A stretch of 64,000 nucleotides of DNA from Enterobacter hormaechei subsp. hoffmannii. GTDB taxonomy: Bacteria; Pseudomonadota; Gammaproteobacteria; Enterobacterales; Enterobacteriaceae. The first letter of the stretch is position 1. Each line of letters opens with the position of its first letter. Shown here one piece after another: positions 21,386-29,780 of the stretch. A model generated the notes under the pieces. That model saw only the letters and a program-made list of their open reading frames with translations. It was not told where the DNA came from and ran no database searches. The DNA lies in contig NZ_CP017186.1 of the NCBI RefSeq assembly GCF_001729745.1, forward strand, positions 3,906,001 to 3,970,000. Direction: 5' to 3'. The translations under genes were made by a program, and so were the position numbers.

Positions 21386-22165
21386 ATGGAAATCAGTCTG
21401 TTGCAGGCTTTCGCGCTGGGGCTTCTCGCCTTTATAGCGGGCCTGGATATGTTTAACGGCTTAACACACATGCACCGTCCGGTGGTACTCGGGCCACTGG
21501 TTGGCCTGATTCTGGGCGATTTGCACACCGGAATTCTGACCGGCGGTACGTTAGAACTGGTCTGGATGGGACTCGCGCCGCTGGCGGGCGCGCAGCCGCC
21601 AAACGTGATTATCGGCACCATCGTTGGCACCACATTTGCCATTACCACAGGCGTGAAACCGGATGTCGCGGTTGGGGTCGCCGTGCCGTTTGCCGTGGCG
21701 GTTCAGATGGGGATCACTTTCCTCTTCTCGGTGATGTCCGGCGTGATGTCCCGCTGCGATCGCATGGCGGCTAACGCAGACACCCGTGGTATTGAACGGG
21801 TCAACTATCTGGCACTGCTGGCGCTCGGCGTCTTCTACTTCCTGTGTGCGTTTCTGCCCATCTACTTCGGGGCTGAACACGCGAAAACCGCCATTGATGT
21901 CCTGCCGGAACGTCTGATCGACGGTCTGGGCGTCGCGGGCGGCATCATGCCAGCGATCGGCTTCGCCGTGCTGCTGAAGATCATGATGAAAAACGTCTAC
22001 ATCCCTTACTTCATTATCGGCTTTGTCGCCGCGGCCTGGCTGAAACTGCCGGTGCTGGCGATTGCCGCGGCTGCGCTGGCGATGGCGCTGATCGACCTGC
22101 TGCGCAAATCGCCTGAACCGACGGCGCCTGCGGCCCAGAAAGAGGAATTTGAAGATGGCATCTAA
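21386..22165 (+). CDS. agaW: GalNAc-specific PTS enzyme IIC, AgaW
   Basis: 259 residues, a full-length mannose-family IIC with several membrane segments and the glycine-rich region HMHRPVVLGPLVGLILGD. In E. coli K-12 this gene is truncated and the strain cannot use GalNAc; the intact copy here, with IID and IIA following, predicts a working GalNAc PTS as in E. coli C. It overlaps the start of agaE by 11 bp. Confidence 0.94.
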   Translation: MEISLLQAFALGLLAFIAGLDMFNGLTHMHRPVVLGPLVGLILGDLHTGILTGGTLELVWMGLAPLAGAQPPNVIIGTIVGTTFAITTGVKPDVAVGVAVPFAVAVQMGITFLFSVMSGVMSRCDRMAANADTRGIERVNYLALLALGVFYFLCAFLPIYFGAEHAKTAIDVLPERLIDGLGVAGGIMPAIGFAVLLKIMMKNVYIPYFIIGFVAAAWLKLPVLAIAAAALAMALIDLLRKSPEPTAPAAQKEEFEDGI

Positions 22166-23033
22166 TCCAACCACCCTGCCGGGCGTGTCTGAAAGTGAAG
22201 AGACGCTGCTGACCGGCGTGAATGAAAACGTCTACGAAGACCAGAGTATTGGCGCTGAGCTAACGAAAAAGGATATTAACCGTGTCGCCTGGCGTTCCAT
22301 GCTGCTACAGGCCTCGTTCAACTACGAGCGAATGCAGGCCTCCGGCTGGCTGTATGGGCTACTGCCCGCGCTGAAAAAGATCCACACCAATAAGCGGGAC
22401 CTGGCGCGCGCCATGAAAGGCCATATGGGCTTCTTTAACACCCACCCGTTCCTGGTGACCTTCGTCATCGGCATTATTCTGGCAATGGAGCGTTCCAAGC
22501 AGGATGTGAACAGCATCCAGAGCACTAAAATTGCCGTCGGTGCACCGCTCGGTGGCATTGGTGACGCCATGTTCTGGCTAACCCTGCTGCCTATTTGCGG
22601 GGGGATTGGCGCCAGCCTGGCGCTACAGGGATCCATTCTTGGCGCCGTGGTCTTTATCGTGCTGTTTAACGTGGTACATCTCGGCCTGCGTTTTGGTCTG
22701 GCGCACTACGCCTACCGGATGGGGGTCGCCGCGATCCCGCTGATCAAGGCCAATACCAAAAAGGTTGGTCATGCTGCGTCCATTGTCGGGATGACGGTGA
22801 TTGGTGCGCTGGTGGCAACCTATGTGCGCCTGAATACCACACTTGAGATTAAAGCCGGGGATGCGGTCGTCAAACTGCAAACCGACGTGATCGACAAACT
22901 GATGCCCGCCTTTCTGCCGCTGGTCTACACCCTGACCATGTTCTGGCTGGTACGCCGTGGCTGGAGCCCGCTGCGCCTGATTGGTATCACCGTGGTGCTG
23001 GGCGTTGTCGGTAAATTCTGTCACTTCCTGTAA
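22155..23033 (+). CDS. agaE: GalNAc-specific PTS enzyme IID, AgaE
   Basis: 292 residues from the ATG at 22155, which has AGAGGA 9 bp upstream; an ATG six bases earlier lies closer to that site. Mannose-family IID protein: SMLLQASFNYERMQASGWLY, MKGHMGFFNTHPFL and C-terminal membrane helices. With AgaW it forms the membrane channel. The soluble N-terminal extension of about 35 residues before the IID core is longer than in many homologues. Confidence 0.92.
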   Translation: MASNPTTLPGVSESEETLLTGVNENVYEDQSIGAELTKKDINRVAWRSMLLQASFNYERMQASGWLYGLLPALKKIHTNKRDLARAMKGHMGFFNTHPFLVTFVIGIILAMERSKQDVNSIQSTKIAVGAPLGGIGDAMFWLTLLPICGGIGASLALQGSILGAVVFIVLFNVVHLGLRFGLAHYAYRMGVAAIPLIKANTKKVGHAASIVGMTVIGALVATYVRLNTTLEIKAGDAVVKLQTDVIDKLMPAFLPLVYTLTMFWLVRRGWSPLRLIGITVVLGVVGKFCHFL

Positions 23034-23049
23034 AAGCAAAGAGGTTGCG

Positions 23050-23484
23050 ATGTTAGGCATTATTTTGACGGGTCATGGCGGTTTTGCCAGCGGGCTGGAA
23101 CAGGCGATGAAGCAAATCCTCGGCGAACAGCCGCAGTTTATCGCCATCGATTTTCCGGAAAGCTCCACCACTGCGCAGCTGACCGCGCAGCTTGAGAAGG
23201 CAGTGAATGATTTGGATGCAGAGCACGATATCGTGTTTCTCACCGATCTTCTCGGCGGTACGCCGTTTCGTGTGGCCTCTACCCTCGCGATGCAACACCC
23301 CGGCAGCGAGGTGATCACCGGCACCAATCTCCAGCTTTTGCTGGAGATGGTTCTGGAGCGCGAAGGGTTAAGCAGTGAAGCATTTCGTTTGCAGGCGCTG
23401 GAGTGCGGCCATCGCGGCCTGACCAGCCTGGTGGATGAGCTTGCACGCTGTCGCGAGGAAGCGCCCGCCGAGGAAGGGATATGA
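23050..23484 (+). CDS. agaF: GalNAc-specific PTS enzyme IIA, AgaF
   Basis: 144 residues; begins at the ATG at 23050 behind AAAGAGGTTGCG. Mannose-family IIA domain with the phosphohistidine H9 in LTGHGGFASG and the signature DLLGGTPFRVAS. Receives phosphate from HPr. Its stop codon overlaps the agaA start (ATGA at 23481-23484), a sign of coupled translation. Confidence 0.94.
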   Translation: MLGIILTGHGGFASGLEQAMKQILGEQPQFIAIDFPESSTTAQLTAQLEKAVNDLDAEHDIVFLTDLLGGTPFRVASTLAMQHPGSEVITGTNLQLLLEMVLEREGLSSEAFRLQALECGHRGLTSLVDELARCREEAPAEEGI

Positions 23485-24614
23485 GCCAGCTGCTGCGCGC
23501 GCGTCGTCTGCTTACCGGGCAGGGCTGGCTGGATGACCATCAGCTGCGCATGGATAGAGGCGTCATCACCGCCATCGAGCCGATTCCGGCAGGGGTTAAC
23601 ACCCGCGAGGCAGACCTGCTTTGCCCGGCATACATTGATATCCACGTCCACGGCGGCGCGGGTGTGGATGTGATGGATGATGCCCCCGACGTGCTGGACC
23701 GGTTAGCCATGCATAAAGCGCGTGAAGGCGTGGGGGCGTTTCTGCCTACCACCGTCACCGCTCCGCTGGAGGCGATCCATAGCGCGTTACGGCGCATTGC
23801 CCGACGCTGTCATGTCGGTGGCCCCGGTGCGCAGGTCCTGGGCAGCTATCTGGAAGGCCCGTACTTTACGCCGCAGAACAAAGGGGCACATCCGCAAGAA
23901 CTGTTACGCGAACTGGATCTCGCGGAACTTGATGATCTGATTGCGGTTTCGCAGAACACGCTGCGGGTAGTGGCGCTTGCTCCGGAAAAAGCGGAAGCCC
24001 TGAAGGCGATCCATCACCTCAAGCAAAAAGGGATACGCGTCATGCTGGGCCACAGCGCCGCTACATACGCGCAAACCCTGGCCGCATTTGATACAGGCGC
24101 AGCCGGGCTGGTGCACTGCTACAACGGCATGACGGGGTTACACCACCGGGAGCCCGGCATGGTTGGCGCTGGCCTTACGGACCCACGCGCGTGGCTGGAG
24201 CTTATTGCCGACGGGCATCACGTTCATCCTGGAGCCATGCGGCTGTGTTGTTGCTGCGCGAAGGATCGTACGGTGCTGATTACCGATGCCATGCAGGCGG
24301 CGGGTATGCCTGATGGACGCTATACGTTGTGTGGTGAAAGTGTCGAGATGCAGGGCGGCGTTGTCCGCACGGCCTCAGGTGGGCTGGCGGGCAGCACGCT
24401 CGCGCTGGATGCCGCCGTGCGAAATATGGTGGAGCATACGGGGGTCGCCCCAGAGCAAGCTATCCATATGGCTTCACTGCATCCCGCCCGTCTGCTCGGT
24501 ATGGATCACTTGCTGGGATCGTTAGCGCCTGGCAAACGCGCCAATATTATTGCGCTGGATGCGGGTTTACACCTCCGGCAGATTTGGATCCAGGGTCAGG
24601 TTCTTTCCCTGTAG
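23481..24614 (+). CDS. agaA: N-acetylgalactosamine-6-phosphate deacetylase AgaA
   Basis: 377 residues. NagA-type amidohydrolase that removes acetate from GalNAc-6-P, giving galactosamine-6-P for AgaS. TIM-barrel motifs: DIHVHGGAG near residue 55, GSYLEGPYF near 120 (metal ligand Glu), LGHSAATYAQ near 190, and the catalytic aspartate in VLITDAMQAAG. It ends the first aga transcript; a terminator follows. Confidence 0.95.
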   Translation: MSQLLRARRLLTGQGWLDDHQLRMDRGVITAIEPIPAGVNTREADLLCPAYIDIHVHGGAGVDVMDDAPDVLDRLAMHKAREGVGAFLPTTVTAPLEAIHSALRRIARRCHVGGPGAQVLGSYLEGPYFTPQNKGAHPQELLRELDLAELDDLIAVSQNTLRVVALAPEKAEALKAIHHLKQKGIRVMLGHSAATYAQTLAAFDTGAAGLVHCYNGMTGLHHREPGMVGAGLTDPRAWLELIADGHHVHPGAMRLCCCCAKDRTVLITDAMQAAGMPDGRYTLCGESVEMQGGVVRTASGGLAGSTLALDAAVRNMVEHTGVAPEQAIHMASLHPARLLGMDHLLGSLAPGKRANIIALDAGLHLRQIWIQGQVLSL

Positions 24615-24636
24615 CCCTTTCACAGTGTGCCCTGTT

Positions 24637-24672
24637 GGCCTTACGGAAGACGATCGTAAGGCCTTTCTTTTC
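24637..24672 (+). terminator. Terminator after agaA
   Basis: GGCCTTACG (24637-24645) and CGTAAGGCC (24655-24663) form a perfect 9-bp stem followed by TTTCTTTTCC. Confidence 0.85.
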
Positions 24673-24710
24673 CTTTCCTTGATTTTCTCCTTTCCTTTCG
24701 CGATCACACT

Positions 24711-24803
24711 TTTCGTTTTATTTCTTTTACGCCATTGAACTTTCGATTTCTTTTCTATAGATTTTATTTAACTGCTAAAGTGAACAAGTGAAACGAAACG
24801 AAA
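24711..24803. promoter_or_regulatory. Predicted AgaR operators of the agaS promoter
   Basis: TTTCGTTTTATTTC at 24711-24724 (plus strand) and GAAACGAAACGAAA at 24790-24803 (minus-strand match) both fit the AgaR core fully, with a weaker match near 24741. They flank an AT-rich stretch likely to contain the agaS promoter, 58 bp before the start codon, so agaS and downstream genes form a second AgaR-controlled transcript. Confidence 0.7.
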
Positions 24804-24860
24804 GATAGCGACACGTTTGCCAGCGTCTGATGTGGAATTCACACGACTAAGGACTGAGTT

Positions 24861-26006
24861 ATGCCACAAACCACTACCGCCACCACCGGCACCTGGACCG
24901 AAAAAGAGATCCGCCAGCAGCCAGCGAGCTGGCTTCGCTCGCTCAACAATATTGATAATCTGCGCGCGTTGATCGACAGTTTTCTGACACCACTGTTGCG
25001 CAAGCCCGATCTGCGGATCGTTCTGACCGGCGCGGGTACGTCCGCTTTTATCGGCGACATCATTGCGCCATGGCTTGCCAGCCACACGGGGAAAAACATC
25101 ACCGCGATACCTACGACCGATCTGGTCACCAACCCGATGGATTATTTCAGCCCTGCGCACCCGCTGCTTCTGGTCTCTTTCGCCCGTTCTGGCAATAGCC
25201 CGGAGAGCGTCGCCGCCGTTGAGCTGGCGAATCAGTTCGTACCGGAGTGCTACCACCTGTCGATCACCTGTAATGAAGCGGGCAGCCTGTACCAGAATGC
25301 CGTCGACAGCGATAACGCCTGCGCTCTGCTCATGCCAGCCGAAACGCACGATCGCGGGTTCGCGATGACAAGCAGCATCACCACCATGATGGCGAGCTGC
25401 CTGGCGGTATTCGCACCGGAAACGATCAACAGCAAAACGTTCCGGAACGTGTCCGATCGCTGTCAGGCGATCCTCACTTCGCTTGGCGATTTCAGCCCCG
25501 GCGTCTTTGGTAACGAACCGTGGAAACGCATTGTTTATCTGGGCAGCGGTGGATTACAGGGCGCCGCACGGGAGTCTGCGCTGAAAGTGCTGGAGCTGAC
25601 CGCCGGCAAGCTGGCGGCATTCTACGATTCGCCAACGGGTTTCCGTCACGGGCCTAAGTCGCTGGTGGACAGCGAAACGCTGGTCGTCGTGTTTGTCTCC
25701 AGCCATCCGTACACGCGTCAGTACGATCTGGATCTGCTCGCCGAGCTGCGTCGCGATCGTCAGGCTATGCGGGTAGTAGCCATTGCAGCCGAAACGGATC
25801 CGGTCATTGAAGCTGGCCCGCATATCCTGCTGCCGCCTTCTCGTTCATTTAACGATATGGAGCAGGCGTTCTGCTTCCTGATGTACGCCCAGGTCTTCGC
25901 ACTGACCCAGTCTCTGCACGTTGGCAATACGCCAGATACGCCATCCGCCAGCGGTACGGTTAACCGTGTGGTCCAGGGCGTCGTTATTCATCCGTGGCAG
26001 GCTTAA
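24861..26006 (+). CDS. agaS: Galactosamine-6-phosphate deaminase/isomerase AgaS
   Basis: 381 residues with two SIS domains (about 35-195 and 215-365). Converts D-galactosamine-6-phosphate to tagatose-6-phosphate and ammonia in the cytoplasm. SIS motifs ILTGAGTSAFIGD type at about residue 55 and SFARSGNSPESV near 110; FYDSPTGFRHGPKSL near 260 is typical of the amino-sugar isomerase group. The tagatose-6-P kinase step is presumably served by another kinase, since none is encoded here. Confidence 0.95.
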   Translation: MPQTTTATTGTWTEKEIRQQPASWLRSLNNIDNLRALIDSFLTPLLRKPDLRIVLTGAGTSAFIGDIIAPWLASHTGKNITAIPTTDLVTNPMDYFSPAHPLLLVSFARSGNSPESVAAVELANQFVPECYHLSITCNEAGSLYQNAVDSDNACALLMPAETHDRGFAMTSSITTMMASCLAVFAPETINSKTFRNVSDRCQAILTSLGDFSPGVFGNEPWKRIVYLGSGGLQGAARESALKVLELTAGKLAAFYDSPTGFRHGPKSLVDSETLVVVFVSSHPYTRQYDLDLLAELRRDRQAMRVVAIAAETDPVIEAGPHILLPPSRSFNDMEQAFCFLMYAQVFALTQSLHVGNTPDTPSASGTVNRVVQGVVIHPWQA

Positions 26007-26891
<885 letters not shown>

Positions 26892-26945
26892 ACCCATCGC
26901 GCATAACGTTAGTACCTAAAAAATAACTATAAGCCTCGCAAATAT

Positions 26946-26977
26946 GAAGGCGCGTCCTTAAGCCGGACAGCGCCTTC
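26946..26977 (+). other. Hairpin between kbaY and the malX-like gene
   Basis: GAAGGCGC (26946-26953) pairs with GCGCCTTC (26970-26977), continued by an inner GTCC/GGAC stem. The 3' side is followed by CATTATCC, not a T-run, so it is a weak terminator at best and more likely a partial terminator or RNA-stability element. Confidence 0.55.
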
Positions 26978-27007
26978 CATTATCCTAAAAATCCGAGGAG
27001 TCCCTAC

Positions 27008-28579
27008 ATGACACAGGAAAAGTCGTTTAAATCGAAAGCGTGGGAGTTTTTCCAGAGCCTGGGAAAGACGTTTATGTTCCCGGTTTCGCTATTGGCCTTT
27101 ATGGGGTTGTTGTTAGGTATCGGTAGTTCTGTCACCAGCCCTTCCACCATCAAAAGTTTTCCCTTTCTGGGCGGCGAGTTAACGCAGCTCACCTTTGGTT
27201 TTATCGCCATGGTCGGTGGCTTTGCTTTTACCTATCTGCCGCTGATGTTTGCCATGGCGATCCCAATGGGCCTTGCCAGGCGTAATAAAGCGGTGGGCGC
27301 TTTTGCCGGATTCGTTGGCTACATGCTGATGAACATGAGCATCAACTACTACCTGACCGCCACCCACCAGCTTGCGGATGCCGCCACCATGAGACAGGTG
27401 GGACAATCCATCGTGCTTGGCATTCAAACGCTGGAGATGGGCGTGCTCGGCGGCATTGTGGTAGGGGTGATCACCTACTTCCTGCACGAACGCTTCCAGG
27501 ACACGGTGCTGCACGACGCATTTGCCTTCTTTAGCGGCATTCGTTTTGTTCCGATTGTTACCGCCCTCACCCTGTCGCTGGTCGGCCTGGTCATCCCCCT
27601 GCTGTGGGAATATGTGGCAATGGGCATTGCCGGGATTGGTCATATCATCCAGAGCACCAGCGTCTTTGGACCGTTCCTGTATGGCGTGGGCGTGCTGCTA
27701 CTCAAACCTTTTGGCCTGCATCACATACTGCTGGCGATGGTGCGCTTCACCCCGGCGGGCGGCATTGAGATGGTTAACGGCCAGGAAGTGGCCGGTGCGC
27801 TGAACATTTTCTACGCCGAGCTGAAAGCGGGTCTGCCGTTTAGCCCGCACGTTACGGCATTTTTATCGCAAGGGTTTATGCCGACCTTTATCTTCGGCCT
27901 GCCTGCCGTGGCTTACGCTATCTACCGCACCGCGCGCCCGGAAAACCGTCCGGTGATTAAAGGGCTGCTGCTTTCAGGCGTGCTGGTTTCAGTTGTCACG
28001 GGTATTTCAGAGCCGATTGAGTTCCTGTTCCTGTTTATTGCCCCTGTGCTTTACGCGTTTCATATCGTTATGTCTGGCCTGGCGCTGATGGTGATGGCGC
28101 TGCTCGGCGTCACCATCGGCAACACTGACGGCGGTATTCTGGATCTGCTGATCTTCGGCGTCATGCAGGGGATGTCGACCAAATGGTATCTGCTGTTCCC
28201 GGTGGGTATTGCCTGGTTTGCTATCTACTTCTTCGTCTTCCGCTGGTACATCCTCAAGCACGATATAAAAACGCCAGGCCGTGAGGTTGACGCGCAGGGT
28301 GCGCTCCAGGCGGTGGAAGCCAATACCCGGGCACGTGGAAAATCAAAATACGATCATGGGCTTATTCTTCGCGCGCTTGGCGGTAAAGAGAATATTGAGT
28401 CGCTCGACAACTGCATTACCCGCTTACGTCTGGTGGTGAAAGATATGGGGCTTATCGACCAGCAGGCGCTGAAGGCCGCTGGCGCCTTGTCAGTCGTGGT
28501 GCTTGATGCCCACAGCGTTCAGGTGATCATCGGCCCGCAGGTGCAGAGCGTCAAATCCGGCATTGAAGCCTTAATTTAA
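27008..28579 (+). CDS. MalX-like PTS permease, glucose/maltose-type enzyme IICB
   Basis: 523 residues. N-terminal IIC domain (about 15-420) with many membrane helices and the conserved MGLARRNK-type loop near residue 95; C-terminal IIB domain (about 450-523) with phosphocysteine C469 in SLDNCITRLRL. The closest familiar protein is E. coli MalX (530 residues), but similarity is clearly partial, so this is a paralogue or sister family. It has no IIA domain and would borrow EIIA-Glc (Crr), as MalX does. A GAGGAG ribosome site precedes the ATG. The position after kbaY and before a beta-lyase and a hydrolase suggests uptake of the sugar made by that hydrolase; substrate unknown. Confidence 0.8.
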   Translation: MTQEKSFKSKAWEFFQSLGKTFMFPVSLLAFMGLLLGIGSSVTSPSTIKSFPFLGGELTQLTFGFIAMVGGFAFTYLPLMFAMAIPMGLARRNKAVGAFAGFVGYMLMNMSINYYLTATHQLADAATMRQVGQSIVLGIQTLEMGVLGGIVVGVITYFLHERFQDTVLHDAFAFFSGIRFVPIVTALTLSLVGLVIPLLWEYVAMGIAGIGHIIQSTSVFGPFLYGVGVLLLKPFGLHHILLAMVRFTPAGGIEMVNGQEVAGALNIFYAELKAGLPFSPHVTAFLSQGFMPTFIFGLPAVAYAIYRTARPENRPVIKGLLLSGVLVSVVTGISEPIEFLFLFIAPVLYAFHIVMSGLALMVMALLGVTIGNTDGGILDLLIFGVMQGMSTKWYLLFPVGIAWFAIYFFVFRWYILKHDIKTPGREVDAQGALQAVEANTRARGKSKYDHGLILRALGGKENIESLDNCITRLRLVVKDMGLIDQQALKAAGALSVVVLDAHSVQVIIGPQVQSVKSGIEALI

Positions 28580-28591
28580 CAGGGGGTCGTT

Positions 28592-29764
28592 GTGTTTGAT
28601 TTCGACAGAATCATTGAGCGTAAAAGCGATAAATGCCGTAAATGGGATCATGCGTTTGTGTGTTCGCGTTTCGGTGATGTCCCGGAGGGATTTATCCCGC
28701 TGTGGATAGCAGACATGGATTTCACCTCGCCACCCGCCGTGATTGAAGGCTTCCAGCGCATCGTGGAGCATGGCACCTTCGGTTACACCTGGTGCTTCGA
28801 CGAATTCTACGATGCGGTCATCGCCTTCCAGCGCACCCGTCATCAGGTTGAGGTGCATAAGTCATGGATCACCCTGACCTACGGCACCGTTTCTACGCTG
28901 CACTATACGGTTCAGGCGTTCTGCAATCCCGGCGACTGCGTGATGATGAACACCCCGGTGTATGACCCGTTTGCGATGGCGACACAGCGACAGGGCGTGC
29001 GGGTGCTTGCAAATCCGCTGAGCGTGAAGGAAAACCGCTATCAGCTGGATTTTAATCTGATTGAAGTTCAGCTCAAAACTCACCGTCCAAAACTGTGGTT
29101 CTTCTGCTCGCCGCATAACCCCTCGGGCCGCATCTGGCGCGCGGATGAGATACGCCAGGTGTCCGATCTCTGTAAGCGCTACGGCACGATTCTGGTGGTT
29201 GATGAGGTTCACGCCGAGCACATTCTGGACGGTACATTCGTCAGCTGTCTGACTTCGGGCTGTGCCGCCCAGGACAACCTGATTGTGCTGACCTCCCCCA
29301 ATAAAGCCTTCAACCTTGGCGGGCTAAAAACATCCTACTCAATGATTCCAGACGATTCGCTGCGCCAGCGTTTCCGCCAGCAGTTGGAGAAGAACTCCAT
29401 TACCTCGCCGAATATCTTCGGCGTGTGGGGGATTATTCTGGCCTATCAGCAAGGTCTGCCATGGCTCGACGCGCTGAATGGTTATCTGCGCGGCAATGCC
29501 CGCTACCTTGCGGATGCCATCCAGACCCACTTCCCTGCATGGAAGATGATGAACCCGGAGTCGTCGTATCTCGCCTGGATAGACGTCAGTGCGGACGATC
29601 GCAGTGCGATGGCGCTAACCCAACATTTCGCCAAACAGGCTGGCGTGGTCATCGAAGATGGCAGCCACTACGTACAAAACGGCGAAAACTACCTGCGTAT
29701 TAACTTCGGCACCCAGCGCTACTGGCTGGAACAGTCCATCAACCGAATGCTGAAGCATTACTGA
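28592..29764 (+). CDS. MalY/PatB-family PLP-dependent beta C-S lyase
   Basis: 390 residues from a GTG start behind AGGGGGT, 12 bp after the permease gene. Fold type I aminotransferase-like enzyme: NPSGR at 176-180, DEVHAEH at 204-210 and PLP lysine K238 in SPNKAFNLGG. The family cleaves cystathionine and related beta-substituted amino acids to pyruvate, ammonia and a thiol; E. coli MalY also inhibits the activator MalT. Pairing with a MalX-like permease copies the E. coli malXY order, but here without malI and inside an aga locus. It may act on a beta-substituted amino acid conjugate or regulate; the sequence cannot decide. Confidence 0.8.
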   Translation: MFDFDRIIERKSDKCRKWDHAFVCSRFGDVPEGFIPLWIADMDFTSPPAVIEGFQRIVEHGTFGYTWCFDEFYDAVIAFQRTRHQVEVHKSWITLTYGTVSTLHYTVQAFCNPGDCVMMNTPVYDPFAMATQRQGVRVLANPLSVKENRYQLDFNLIEVQLKTHRPKLWFFCSPHNPSGRIWRADEIRQVSDLCKRYGTILVVDEVHAEHILDGTFVSCLTSGCAAQDNLIVLTSPNKAFNLGGLKTSYSMIPDDSLRQRFRQQLEKNSITSPNIFGVWGIILAYQQGLPWLDALNGYLRGNARYLADAIQTHFPAWKMMNPESSYLAWIDVSADDRSAMALTQHFAKQAGVVIEDGSHYVQNGENYLRINFGTQRYWLEQSINRMLKHY

Positions 29765-29780
29765 TAAGGATCTTACCCCG

